DNA of 64,000 nucleotides from Mercenaria mercenaria (taxonomy: Eukaryota > Mollusca > Bivalvia > Venerida > Veneridae): NCBI RefSeq assembly GCF_021730395.1, contig NC_069364.1, forward strand, positions 82,205,501 to 82,269,500, in the 5' to 3' direction. Of the stretch, positions 45,151 to 56,890 are shown piece after piece. Both the position numbers and the translations under genes were made by a program. The notes below the pieces were generated by a model that did not search any database, was not told the origin of the DNA, and was given only the letters and a program-made list of their open reading frames with translations. Positions within the stretch are counted from its first letter, which is position 1. Each line of letters opens with the position of its first letter.

Positions 45151-46477
45151 CCATTGCAGACAATCATTAATCTTAGTATTAACAAGGGTACATTTCCTTC
45201 AATTTTCAAAATTGCTAAAGTAACACCTTTATTTAAAAAAGGCTCAAAATCAGAAATAAGTAACTATAGACCAATTTCTATACTGCCAGTTCTCTCAAAA
45301 ATCTTTGAAAGACATGTCTCAAATCACTTGAAGTTATATCTTGATGAAAATAATCTTTTAAGTGAACATCAGTCAGGATTTCGTAAATTTCACTCATGTG
45401 AAACAGCACTGACAAACATAATAGACCATTGGATTGAGGCTGTAAATGACAACAACATAGTAGGTACAATTTTTTTAGACCTGACAAAGGTATTTGACCT
45501 TATTAATCATGAACTTCTGCTTAAGAAACTAGAATGCTATAAATTTTGTTCTAAATCCCTTAAATGGGTTTCCTCTTATCTCACTAGCCGGTACCAGAAA
45601 GTTAATATGTCAGGTCATTTATCAGAAGCACAAGAAATATGTGCAGGTGTGCCACAAGGCTCAGTTCTAGGGCATCTACTTTTCATAATTTATATCTTCT
45701 TCTCCATATCAATGATAATGCACAAATTTATATGTTTGTTGATGATACAACAATATCAGTTTTTGGCAAAACAATCAATGAAATCAAGAATTCACTTCAG
45801 ACTCAAATTAATATTACTGAAATATGGTGCAAACAAAATGCAATGATTCCAAATGTTCAGAAAACTAAAGTAATGTATCTCTCTTCATCTAAATCACATC
45901 ATGTACAAAACTATTTAAATCAGACTAATGAATCAACGATTTTCTAAAGCAATCAGGCTTTGAGTCACTCAACTGAAGAAAAATTATTAGGCATCCATGT
46001 AGACGAGAACTTGAACTGGAAAAAACATGTTGACCAAACACTTAAGAAATGCAACTCCCTTTTATATCTTTTAATGTGTATCAAAAACTGTCTAAATCTG
46101 CTCTCAAGAAAGCTATTTTACAATGCTTACATTCTTCCACAGTTTGATTACTGTTGTACAGTATGGGGCTCCTGCAGCTCAGAACTTGAGAACAGAATGA
46201 TAAAAATTCAAAAAAAGGCTGCACGTATTATTCTTGATAAATCATTTGATGCTCCGTCTGAAGAATTGTTCACTCAATTAAACTGGATGACTTTCCCTAA
46301 CAGAGTGGAATATAAAAAAACAATTTTGGTATACAAATCTATTAATAACTTAAGCCCACAATATATGACAGATAAATTTAGAAGAACTACCAATACAGCT
46401 CTTAGATCAACACCAAACCAACTACTGTATTTACCTTAGCCCAAACTTGAATTCTTTAGGAAGTCCCTGGCATATGC
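44708..46477 (+). repeat. 1,770-bp tandem duplication in the LINE, unit 1
   Basis: Unit 1 runs from 'actttaatgaacag' to 'gcatatgctgga' and is followed directly by unit 2, starting again at 'ctttaatgaacag'. The offset between matching sites is 1,770 bp (for example 44861 and 46631; 45067 and 46837). Copies are almost identical, so the duplication is recent. Confidence 0.9.
45067..46439 (+). pseudogene. LINE reverse transcriptase, copy 1
   Basis: Reverse transcriptase blocks are clear: 'STGLDGLGHKFLK', 'VTPLFKKGS', 'NYRPISILPVLSKIFE', 'LSEHQSGFRKFHSCETAL', 'GTIFLDLTKVFDLINH', 'GVPQGSVLG'. The active-site block reads YMFVDDT (Val where copy 2 has Ala), and a 4-base deletion just before it shifts the frame near 45690. 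The thumb region follows in 45960-46439 ('LLGIHVDENLNWKKHVD', 'FDYCCTVWG', 'IQKKAARIILD'). It is inactive. Confidence 0.85.
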
Positions 46478-48342
46478 TGGACTTTAATGAACAGAACTTT
46501 GAATGTGTAATACCAGAAATATCAGAAGTTTTCATAAAAAATGAACTTAAATCACTTAAAATCTACTGGTCTTGATGGTTTGGGACATAAATTTTTGAAA
46601 GTAAGTGCTGAAATAGTTGCAAAACTTAAAAGATTTGTCTGGCAAAAGTGTCAACCATCAAACAAGTTTAGTTCATGATAAATATGGCTTACCAATCACT
46701 AACCCACAAATAGCAGCAGAATCATTTAACAATTATTTCTCAAATGTTTTCAAATCTGCGCCAAATATACATGGAGACTTTAATGAACAGAACTTTGAAT
46801 GTGTAATACCAGAAATAACAGAAGTTTTCATAAAAAATGAACTTAAATCACTTAAAATCTACTGGTCTTGATGGTTTGGGACATAAATTTTTGAAAGTAA
46901 GTGCTGAAATAGTTGCAAAATCATTGCAGACAATCATTAATCTTAGTATTAACAAGGGTACATTTCCTTCAATTTTCAAAATTGCTAAAGTAACACCTTT
47001 ATTTAAAAAAGGCTCAAAATCAGAAATAAGTAACTATAGACCAATTTCTATACTGCCAGTTCTCTCAAAAATCTTTGAAAGACATGTCTCAAATCACTTG
47101 AAGTTATATCTTGATGAAAATAATCTTTTAAGTGAACATCAGTCAGGATTTCGTAAATTTCACTCATGTGAAACAGCACTGACAAACATAATAGACCATT
47201 GGATTGAGGCTATAAATGACAACAACATAGTAGGTACAATTTTTTTAGACCTGACAAAGGTATTTGACCTTATTAATCATGAACTTCTGCTTAAGAAACT
47301 AGAATGCTATAAATTTTGTTCTAAATCCCTTAAATGGGTTTCCTCTTATCTCACTAGCCGGTACCAGAAAGTTAATATGTCAGGTCATTTATCAGAAGCA
47401 CAAGAAATATGTGCAGGTGTGCCACAAGGCTCAGTTCTAGGGCATTTACTTTTCATAATTTATATAAATGATCTTCTCCATATCAATGATAATGCACAAA
47501 TTTATATGTTTGCTGATGATACAACAATATCAGTTTTTGGCAAAACAATCAATGAAATCAAGAATTCACTTCAGACTCAAATTAATATTACTGAAATATG
47601 GTGCAAACAAAATGCAATGATTCCAAATGTTCAGAAAACTAAAGTAATGTATCTCTCTTCATCTAAATCACATCATGTACAAAACTATTTAAATCAGACT
47701 AATGAATCAACGATTTTCTAAAGCAATCAGGCTTTGAGTCACTCAACTGAAGAAAAATTATTAGGCATCCATGTAGACGAGAACTTGAACTGGAAAAAAA
47801 CATGTTGACCAAACACTTAAGAAATGCAACTCCCTTTTATATCTTTTAATGCGTATCAAATACTGTCTAAATCTGCTCTCAAGAAAGCTATTTTACAATG
47901 CTTATATTCTTCCACAGTTTGATTACTGTTGTACAGTATGGGGCTCCTGCAGCTCAGAACTTGAGAACAGAATGATAAAATTTCAAAAAAAGGCTGCACG
48001 TATTATTCTTGATAAATCATTTGATGCTCCGTCTGAAGGATTGTTCACTCAATTAAACTGGATGACTTTCCCTAACAGAGTGGAATATAAAAAAAAACAA
48101 TTTTGGTATACAAATCTATTAATAACTTAAGCCCACAATATATGACAGATAAATTTAGAAGAACTACCAATACAGCTCTTAGATCAACACCAAACCAACT
48201 ACTGTATTTACCTTAGCCCAAACTTGAATTCTTTAGGAAGTCCCTGGCATATGCTGGACCAAAGATTTGGAACAATATTCCAATTCAGGTACGAACAGCA
48301 GAAAACTTAACTTCTTTTAAGAAGATGTATTTAAGCTGGTAG
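46478..48342 (+). pseudogene. LINE reverse transcriptase, copy 2 with the original C-terminus
   Basis: 46837-47721 is one frame from MNLNHLKSTGLDGLG to the palm, with the active site YMFADDT intact and 'FIIYINDLLHIND' before it. The frame is interrupted near 47721 and again near 47800 and 48100. The element's C-terminus ('SLAYAGPKIWNNIPIQV', 'SFKKMYLSW', stop near 48342) exists only here, which marks unit 2 as the copy joined to the 3' end. Confidence 0.85.
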
Positions 48343-48585
48343 TTCTCTAGTGGAATTGAATGATATTGCTTTACTGTAGAGTTGTCTTTGAAATAGTTCT
48401 ATTCTATGTCATATCTGTCTTACTATCTTTCAATATTGTTCTTTGTTACTGCATTTGTCATTGTATATACATCCTTTGTAAATATTGTAACATACCAAGC
48501 ATCTGGAGGCCCACATGGAAGATTGGATAATCCAAATGTGTAAGCCTCATAAAATAAAGTCGTTATTATTATTATTATTTAATTA
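48343..48585 (+). other. LINE 3' UTR and tail
   Basis: Noncoding, ending 'cataaaataaagtcg' (polyadenylation-type AATAAA) and (ATT) repeats at 48564-48582. Confidence 0.7.
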
Positions 48586-48752
48586 TATCCCTTAATGCAA
48601 TCTGTCTCTATATATTTAATGTATGCTCGAGATCCAGTTAACTTTCAGAGAGAGAAAATATAGCTTCTCTGGTCCCAATCAGTTAAAAAGACTAAACTGT
48701 CACTACTGATTTGTGAGACATGAAAACAGATATTTTAGTATATATGCAAATT

Positions 48753-48815
48753 TTGAAACAGTGCGAATGTGTAGTACAATTCGGGTGTATATATAAAGCA
48801 GCTTCGAAACTAATC
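48753..48815 (+). promoter_or_regulatory. TATA-bearing promoter-like block, copy 2
   Basis: It matches 41538-41599: 'gtacaattcgggtgtatata' followed by 'taaagcagcttcgaaactaa'. The TATA box and the sequence 20-30 bases after it are conserved, which is where a start site would lie. Confidence 0.45.
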
Positions 48816-49595
48816 GTGCACGTCGCGGAGAAGGTACAGGGCATGAATGGATGCAGACCATTAATGAGTTACAACCGTCACTGTCCCGACTAAGACCGAA
48901 AGGAGCGGCTCTACAAAGGCCTTGGGACGACGAGGATGGGCCCTACAGACTCTCAATGACTCTGCGCGGGGGAACCAACTATATTGTCACAAAAAAGCTT
49001 CGGCCAACCGGTTCAAGTAACTCGCGTGGTACTGTAGGGACTCCTGTATGGCGATAGACGGCAAAGGCAACGATGAACGCTGCGGTAGACATCTTCGCGG
49101 GACACTTCGAGTGGCACGGATGTGTTGACCAGATGGAGGACCTACTAGTACACCGGCGCTTCACCAGACGGCATGCAGAAAAGACCCCGCTCAACGTGGA
49201 GTGCGAGAGGGGATCGAGGGGCATCGACACCAGCGACGAGGGACCAGCCTGTACCATGCGGCGACCAACCGCCCGCCCATGTAAGGGCGAGCTTGCCGCT
49301 TTAACTTCTATTTTGTCATCGACCAAGTCTCGGGTCTCATTCGTTTATGGATGGTCTCATTAGCTTTGACAGTGACCCGCTTCAGGCTTTAAAATTACTT
49401 TGATTTTTTTTGGCTAATACTCTACGGAAATTGCGTACAGTAGTGGAACATTTTCTTCACCATTTAGCTTTAAAATTCTCTTTAACGGCATGCCGGGGTC
49501 CGTACTCGTATATAGCTTAATTGCTATACTGTGTCTCAACGGGCAGATGGACCCTTATTAAGCATAAACACTCACTCACTCAAAGTCATTTGCTG
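48816..49595 (+). other. GC-rich segment of unknown nature, probably inserted
   Basis: Base composition changes abruptly: 48816-49320 is visibly GC-rich in an AT-rich window. It holds + frames at 48851-49057 (68 codons, MQTINELQPSLSRLRPKG) and 49073-49363 (96 codons, MNAAVDIFAGHFEWHGCVDQ) and a minus frame over both; I recognise none. The end has 'cactcactcactcaaag', a tail of the kind seen on non-LTR or SINE-like elements. The flanks match the two parts of the copy-1 promoter region (41599 and 41625), so this piece looks inserted between them. It could be a retroelement fragment, a short gene or a noncoding RNA locus. Confidence 0.4.
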
Positions 49596-49639
49596 TGGCA
49601 TGTGTGTGCTTGTTTGTACTGCTAGGTGATTGTTTCTAA

Positions 49640-52600
49640 AGGAGAAACTCTGGAAAACAAGCATCCTACTTTGATTTTTTGTGTGTTTTTGTTCCCGAAT
49701 ATCTATTACTGCTGTTTACTTCTTTTATATCTCAGTGTCAGATGCATGTATACATTTTATTTCAATCGCTGACGTTGCAATGTCATAGTTTCATTACTTT
49801 GAATTTTCATTATTATATTTTCAGTTTTTATCATAACGAAATTTATTTTTCATCTCTGTGTTTTTTCTTGTTGCGATTTTCCGCAACGTTGTGTCGTGCT
49901 TTTGTTACTTTAGATTTATTGTATGCATTAATGGTGATTTACGGGCGATGAAGAAATTTCCCACTTTTTAACACAACTCTAGACAAACAATGAGAGTTGC
50001 CACCTCGCTATCACATCTTGACACAATAGAGGTAAAGCGATTGGCGAAAACCGGTCCCATCGAAGACAAAAAGTGAGGGTAAGGAATACATTTGAATTCA
50101 GAACCATGTCCAGCATATAATAAGCATTTGCATACGCTAAATGCAGCTGAACAAAACCATTTGAAAAACTTGAGAAAGTTCCATTCGTGGATAGACTGAC
50201 CACAGTAATTTACGATCTATCAGTCGATCCATGAGAATATTTTAAAGGCTCATATGATAAGAAATAACCGTTCTTCGAAAACTGTACACGATGTCTATGA
50301 ACGATGGGCAAATGGTCATCCTGAGCTTTTAGGTGCAGTGTGCTTAAAATGAAAAACACAGTAGAAATTGATAATATATCGCTACCCAAAATATTACGTG
50401 TATCAATTTTTGGCATTTAAATTCTGCAGTAAATAAAAAGGTGTGAATGTTAGCATAATATTGTTCATGTAGTGAATATAATGTTGAAATATTTACTGTA
50501 AATATACTTTCACCTCGATGGATAAAATGTTTCATGTTTGACTAAACTTTTAACGTTTTTTTATATATTTAATTTGTGTCAAGATGCGTTTGGGGTATAA
50601 ATGTTTCGTTTGGAAGTAACCGTATTTTGGCACAGACAAAAGTCGACGGATGTTAAAAGACACAGTTAAAGGATTTTTTGATTTTTTCTTTATATAACAG
50701 TATTTAGTAACTGCAAAAGTTTGCTAAGTGTTTAATGTGTTCAATGAACAAGTAATAGATATATTTAAAGTAAAGTTTGTCAGAGCGAAACGGGTATTAC
50801 AAACTCTGCTGAGAACTTATAAATTCTTTAACCGAAGTTTTGATACTGAAATGTATGTTTTAACAGTCTTATATCAGTGAAGAACAGGGCGGCTTTGAAC
50901 ATGCTGGCGTTGCCCCGATTCGTTTAGAACGGGGATATGAAAATATTCCCGAACAGCATAACTAGTAGATTATGTTCTATTTGTCAGCAATCGATTGAAA
51001 CGGAAATGTATGTATAGATCCATGTCCTGGAGCCCGTGTCATGAAGCCTACTTACAACAAAGAAAAGAACTTTGGTGTTAGTCGTTTCAAGAAAGAGTAG
51101 ATTCATTTAAACTATTCGCCTATTCATAGAACCCGAGCAGAACAAAAATATGATAGTTGTATGTCGTAGCATTGAATAAAGGACATCTTTAGAAAATGAT
51201 GTTGGAAAAAAAACTAAGAAAGAAATTATTTTAAAAGTCCGCACTTAGGAGCTTTTGTGAACGGATTTCATCGTAAGGGACCTTATCAGATCTGTATTAT
51301 CTCCACTGATCACCGCCAAAACCTGTGATCAGATACTTTAAACTAGAATGAATCTGTTAAATAAATAAATCATCATTTTTTGAAAGTTATGTCTGTGATG
51401 CTAGTGTATAATTGTATCAAAACAAAATTTGTCTTTCTGACTTTGTAATAACTCGAGTACGATGCAGACTTTGATCTGTTTACGAGCTGTTTACAGTAGT
51501 ATATCGTTAAAGCGAGACATTTTAAGACATCATATTTTTTAAGAATTTTGCTTTTTTAAAAGTGCATGTCAGTTTCAGTTTGTATACTTTAAACAAGTGA
51601 TTGGATACAATTATTTCATAATTAAGAGACTTTATCATGCATGGTCTATGAATTTAGGAATATTTTTGTTACGCCCTAGCTAGTTCATTGGGGATCTAGT
51701 GTCGTTACAAGGAATATTGTGATTCTATGATCAATTTATGGGATTTTCTATTGTCTTATACAGTGTAACTCAACTCTGAGTGGCAATTTTATTTTATTAA
51801 ATATTTCAAAACTCTGCTGGGACTGTACATGACTGACACAGAAATAAACTACACATTTCTGAAATATATAACTCATAAAAAATGATTTTAAGCTCACACT
51901 GAAACAAAGAAATTCCTCTCTATGAAATGCATTTTGAATGCATTTAAAAGTTTTGAAACAAGAAAGAGCTTTATAAAAATATATATCTTTCTCCAGTGTA
52001 TCGGCTACTTGCTACTTGTCATGTACGACTAGTGATAATCGTTTCTTCCAAAATCATTTGCGACAGTCACTCCTACCAGTACGTAGAATTATATGGTTGT
52101 CTCATACAACTTTAAAGTACTGAGTTTACGTAATTTAAAGTTTCATGAATACAAACTGAAATAGTTGGACTAGGAAGTAAGATAATCTCTATTGACTGAA
52201 TAGGGTAAGCAAATGAAATTGTTAAATCGGTATGAATAAGCGACACAATAGAGGGTATAAGTGTAGCAAATGTCGGCACTCACCCGATAAATGGCATTCA
52301 ACATATCAAAGTATTCATTACGGTATGTAGATTTTAAAGTAAGTTATAACTACAAAAGTTTTCTGAATATGACATGTTAAGTTGTTGTCTCGCCAAAATG
52401 ACATTAATGCTATTTTAATATCTGGATATAGCCCAACTTCTTTTGTTTGCTATAACCTATCCTTACAAAAAGAATAAATAATGCATGCAACGCATTTTTA
52501 AAGGAGATACACGGTATATTGTATTAAAGGAATCTTGACAATACCTACATGTGGAGCACAGTGCAAAATAAGTCGTTTTGCATGGAAGTGTCATAATTTA

Positions 52601-52880
52601 TTACTTTAGTTTGTTTTTAAGCAATGTTAACAAGTGCTGCTACAAAAGAGATATATAATATAATTACAGACAGCATTAACACAGAATATTCTTCGCCATG
52701 TTCTCTTGTTTGTTTGTTCAAAAGTCCACAGAGGTGCGTATGAAATGCAACCTTTCTGGAGACTGGAAAACTAAAATGTGTTTGTTGTTGCACTCCCAGA
52801 AATTTTACATGGGAAAAACAATATCCATTTGTAAAACACAAATGTTTCCACTTGTAGTCTGGCGGAAACATTCTAATCAG
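49640..52880. other. no gene seen
   Basis: Long AT-rich stretch. Frames such as 49679-49951 (+) and 49979-50535 (-) are low-complexity or overlap on both strands and show no domain. Confidence 0.5.
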
Positions 52881-52884
52881 AAAC

Positions 52885-54120
52885 ATTTTTCAGTCTACAT
52901 GTCACTGTGACCTTGACTTTTGACCTACTAACCCTAAAATCAAACGAGATAATCTACAAACAAACAAAAAAACAAGGAGCTGCGTTCAATAAACGCTTGA
53001 TGCCCCCGGTGGCATCCTTGTCAATACAAAGCAACCTAAGTCCAAAACGAGGTAAAGTTCAAGATCAAGGTCAAACTGAGGTCAGGTGATGTCTGAAGAT
53101 GAAGAATGGTCACAGGGTACATCTGCATTAGTATCAAGTCATTCTAGTAAGGGGTATTGATGCTAGACGAAACGGTCCCATTTGGTTAACCAAGAGATGG
53201 CCCATATAAAGCAACCTAAGTCCAAAATGAGGTCAAGGTCAAGGTCAACCTGAGGTCAGGTGATGTCTGAAGATGAGGAATGGTCACAGGTTACATCTGC
53301 ATTAGTATCAAGTCATTATAGTAAGGGGTATTGATGCTAGACGAAACGGTCCCATTTGGTTAACCTCGTACGGACGGACGAACAGACGAACGGACGGACA
53401 GGACAATCACTATATGCCTCCCGCATCAGTAGATGCCGGGGGCATAAAAATAACACTGTGTTTGATAGCTATAGGTTTAGGTTTCTCAGCAATCAATCGG
53501 GAACTTCTCTTAGTCTAAGGGCCATTGAGATCACATATTCTACCCACCAAAAGTCGGGGTCATTTTCTGGCCTCAGACAAGTCTACGAAGTTAGACAATC
53601 ATAAACTAAATCAATTTCCAGTTATTGGTCAGAATCTGTTTTCAGTCTGAATGTCAATGAGACCAGCAGTGGTCATCTAATGACCATATGCAATCATTCT
53701 TTGAGATTTGACTACTGTAGAACCAGCCCTTCTCCATTCATTGATCAGGAACAGTTTTCGGTCAAGGTCATTATGACTTGACCTACTGAGCTCCAAATCA
53801 ATAGGGTTCACCTACTGAATACAGGCAGTCCTCCAATGAACTTCGACAAATATCTGCCAAAGCCTTCTCTATCCAGAACACAAACTGTTACAATATAATG
53901 TTAACTTCCTGTACAGAAATGTGTTTGTTCATCAGAGGTTATACTGACTGACTTTCAAATTTCAACACTAAATGTGAGTCATGGCCTACAAGTCATGTAA
54001 TCCAGCTAATATTGTTCCATTTCAAAAACAGTTGTAGACCACCTTTGTCCCATCTGTTTTCATGGTTCAATAAGAACATTACTATAAAATCAGAGGTGGA
54101 CCTTTGGTGGTTTTATACAG
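52885..54120. repeat. degenerate 'tgaccttgacttttgaccta' repeat block
   Basis: The left piece 'gtcactgtgaccttgacttt' with 'cctaaaatcaaacgagataa' recurs diverged at 53760-53830 ('ttatgacttgacctactgag', 'ccaaatcaatagggttcacc') and more weakly between 53460 and 54110. The block is split by the element at 52975-53448. Confidence 0.5.
52975..53448. mobile_element. composite repeat: two 180-bp tandem units between 'gatgcccccgg' ends
   Basis: The left edge 'gatgcccccggtggcat' and right edge 'gatgccgggggcata' are inverted. Inside, 53028-53207 and 53208-53366 are tandem copies ('aaagcaacctaagtccaaaa', 'ggtcaggtgatgtctgaaga', 'gatgctagacgaaacggtcc'). Next to the right edge is 'cggacggacgaacagacgaa'. 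No transposase is seen. Confidence 0.6.
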
Positions 54121-56653
54121 CTTTGATTGCAAATGAAAGTTTTATTCAAAGAAAAGAAAACAAAAAGAAATTGGTGCAATAAATTTATTCACAAAAATAT
54201 AAATGTACATCAATAAACTATCTCACGTGAATTGTGTATTTATCACTTATTAGCATCAGCTTAAGCTTTGATATGTGTCAACTTTGTTCCTTGAAATAAT
54301 TATGTGAATGTTAACATAACATTTATCAACAATGGAAATGTTGCAATAACAAACTTTAAACGTATCTTAAACACTGATTTTCCTCCTTTTTTGATTTTCA
54401 TTTTTCCAACCTGAATCAAATTTCATGTATCATCCATGTTAATGTAAAATAATATATAAAATCTAACTTTTTCAATTAAATAAAAATCTTTAAAACAACT
54501 GGAGAAAAGTTAATATTTATGTGTTGACACTGAAGTATGAGTATTTTTACAATTAGCAAAAACAAGTTAACAGGTGCCTTATCAAAGACTTATTTTATAC
54601 ATTTTCTTTACAAAAAAAAGATGGAATGGTTTTTAAAAAGTTATAATCTAAATGCTGAATACAAATTTTTGTACAGGAAACTTTATCAAATATTTTTCTA
54701 CGAACAACCTGTCTTCAGCATTCACTTTGTAACATCATCTTACAATGAGGTATCTTTTTATGTGTCAATGCCCACATGCAGTTTTCAAATAACAAGAAGT
54801 AATTTCTAAAAATAAAATCTTGAACTGAAAGATTAGATAGCAAAATGGGACAACTGAACAAAGAAAATACCCACAATGTGTGAATCTTTCAAATTCAGAA
54901 AATGGGAGCCTAGTGACATCCATAAATTTTGTAGGATTATTTCCATTGATAAGATGTTCTGAATTAACCAAAATAGTCTTTTGATTTGTCAATGCTATTC
55001 AAGTTCAGGAGACCATGAATAAACTGGATTTGTTTTGTTTATTTTGGTTAAAAAAATACTAATTCAAAATCCCATCACTATACAGCTAATATGGACTGTT
55101 AAAATTTATGTATATAAATCCATATGTGGATGTTGCTTTTATTCACGCAACTTATAAAAACGTAACAATGTGGATATTTCTAAAGCCATGACAATTCTAA
55201 AATGTAATTCAAAAAGGACACAATTAGCACAAAACTATCTTAAAACTCAATTAACTAATGACAAAAGCACAATTTCATGATACATCTTTTTTCTATAACC
55301 ATTTGAGTGGAACAAACATTTCTAAGTTACAGTTTGAAGTCACTCAAAGAAAACACATTTCTTGAAACACTGGTAATCAATAAAAAAACAAAATGGAACA
55401 CAATTACAAGAGTAATAAGTAAATAATGGTAAATAATAATCTGTTCATGAGAAAAAAAGGGTACAGCGAACAATGTAAACATTGCAGAAAATCAGTATGT
55501 AAAACATGAAATTTTTACATATAGTAAAGAGTGACTAATATATTATAATGCCCTAAAAGTAGACTCACAGCTGTATATAAAGAACTTGTGATATAACTTT
55601 TAGCAAAATACTGAGTGTTCTTTCCATCTATTACAGAATTCATACATGGTTTCTATATCTATCGAAACAAAAGTTGTTGTTGGTGATATTGTTTTCAATA
55701 GATTTTCAGAAAAAACGAATATGAATAAAAATCTTCATGAAAAATTTGAAAAAAAAATGAAAACTGTTTTTTAAAGAATGTACTGGTTGGGAACCACTTT
55801 CCGGACACATTTTCATATTTCGGCTCCATTATTCCCTGAATAAAAAAGATTTGACATAAATGAAGCCCACACTGCACAAACTTCAGCTCTTTCCACATCC
55901 GATGTTGTAATCAGCATCGCGTTGTGACGTAAAATGTGGGTTCAATGGGGCCTCAAATGGGGTCACTAAAATAAGTTATTTTTCCCGTCATGTAAACCAG
56001 TATCCGGACAAATATTTTGACGGTGTTTTGTTGTTAATTTGAATCAAAATAAATAATTAAACTAGTTCTACATATTTCTTTATTATTCATCTCTTCAAAA
56101 TTGCACATGAAACATAACCCGCCATTCAATAGCAGCTACGAAAGCAAACCGAGGTTGACTATAAAAAACTCGAATTTCGTCTTATACGAATTCTTGATAA
56201 TTCTAATAGATATAGAATAAAATCATGCAAAAATTGACATCCCTGCATCTTACGTAACTTTTAGAGTGAAATTAAAAGTGGAACATGTTATCAACAGACA
56301 ATCATTATGTAGTTTGATTATTTCTTCCCCACTTGATACCTCGGCATGTGTGGACTACTGCGCATGCGCAATGCTATCTTCACGCCCCGTTTAGACAGAA
56401 AGTTGTTTTGTAAACGCGTGAGAGTTATCATCAAAAACCCAAACATTATACAGCCTTATAAAATAGTGGTTTGTTGTAGACATGAAGAACAAACATCTAA
56501 ATGATCTAGATAAAACAATTACACGAATAACAACAAAATAAAACGGATATAATATGTGTCCAGAAACTGGTCCTGTCCGGAAAATCGTTCCCTACCAGTA
56601 CCTGTAACAAATTCCATTCATGCCTTGAAAAAAATTGTTATACAAATCATTAA
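54121..56653 (-). other. AT-rich noncoding stretch, possible distal 3' UTR of a minus-strand gene
   Basis: No supported coding frame. On the minus strand an AATAAA lies near 54180 ('aataaatttatt' is palindromic). If the terminal exon at 60181-60206 is real, this could be its distal 3' UTR, but at 6 kb that is uncertain. Confidence 0.25.
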
Positions 56654-56890
56654 TGAGCCGTGCCATGAGAAAACCAACATAGTGGGTTTGCGACCAGCAT
56701 GGATCCAGACCAGCCTGCACATCCGCGCAGTCTGGTCAGGATCCATGCTGTGAGCTTTTAAAGCCTGTTGGAATTGACGAAACTGTTAGCGAACAGCATG
56801 GATCCTGACCAGAATGCACGGATGCACAGGCTGGTCTGGATCTATGCTGGTCGCAAAGCCACTATGTTGGTTTTCTCATGGCACGGCTCA
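56654..56890. mobile_element. 'TGAGCCG' palindromic MITE, full-length copy
   Basis: Ends 'tgagccgtgcc' and 'ggcacggctca'. The inside is a near palindrome with 'ccagcatggatccagaccag' mirrored by 'ctggtctggatctatgctgg'. It is the best preserved of the three copies in the window. Confidence 0.85.

Larger units (their letters stand above)
41710..48585 (+). mobile_element. CR1/L2-like LINE, decayed and internally duplicated
   Basis: Order of parts: coiled-coil plus SGNH ORF1 (41731-43385), endonuclease (43407-44324), reverse transcriptase copy 1 (about 44708-46477), copy 2 (46478-48342), a 3' tail of about 240 bp with 'aaaataaagtcg' and an ATT microsatellite (48564-48582). An SGNH/esterase ORF1, an EEP endonuclease and a microsatellite-like tail are typical of CR1-group elements. 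Several stops and frameshifts make it inactive. The left boundary is approximate; I see no clear target duplication. Confidence 0.85.

Noticed and set aside
49679-50535. Small frames of 60-90 codons on both strands
   Set aside because: They are low-complexity, dominated by Phe, Leu, Ser and Tyr, without domain or exon signals.
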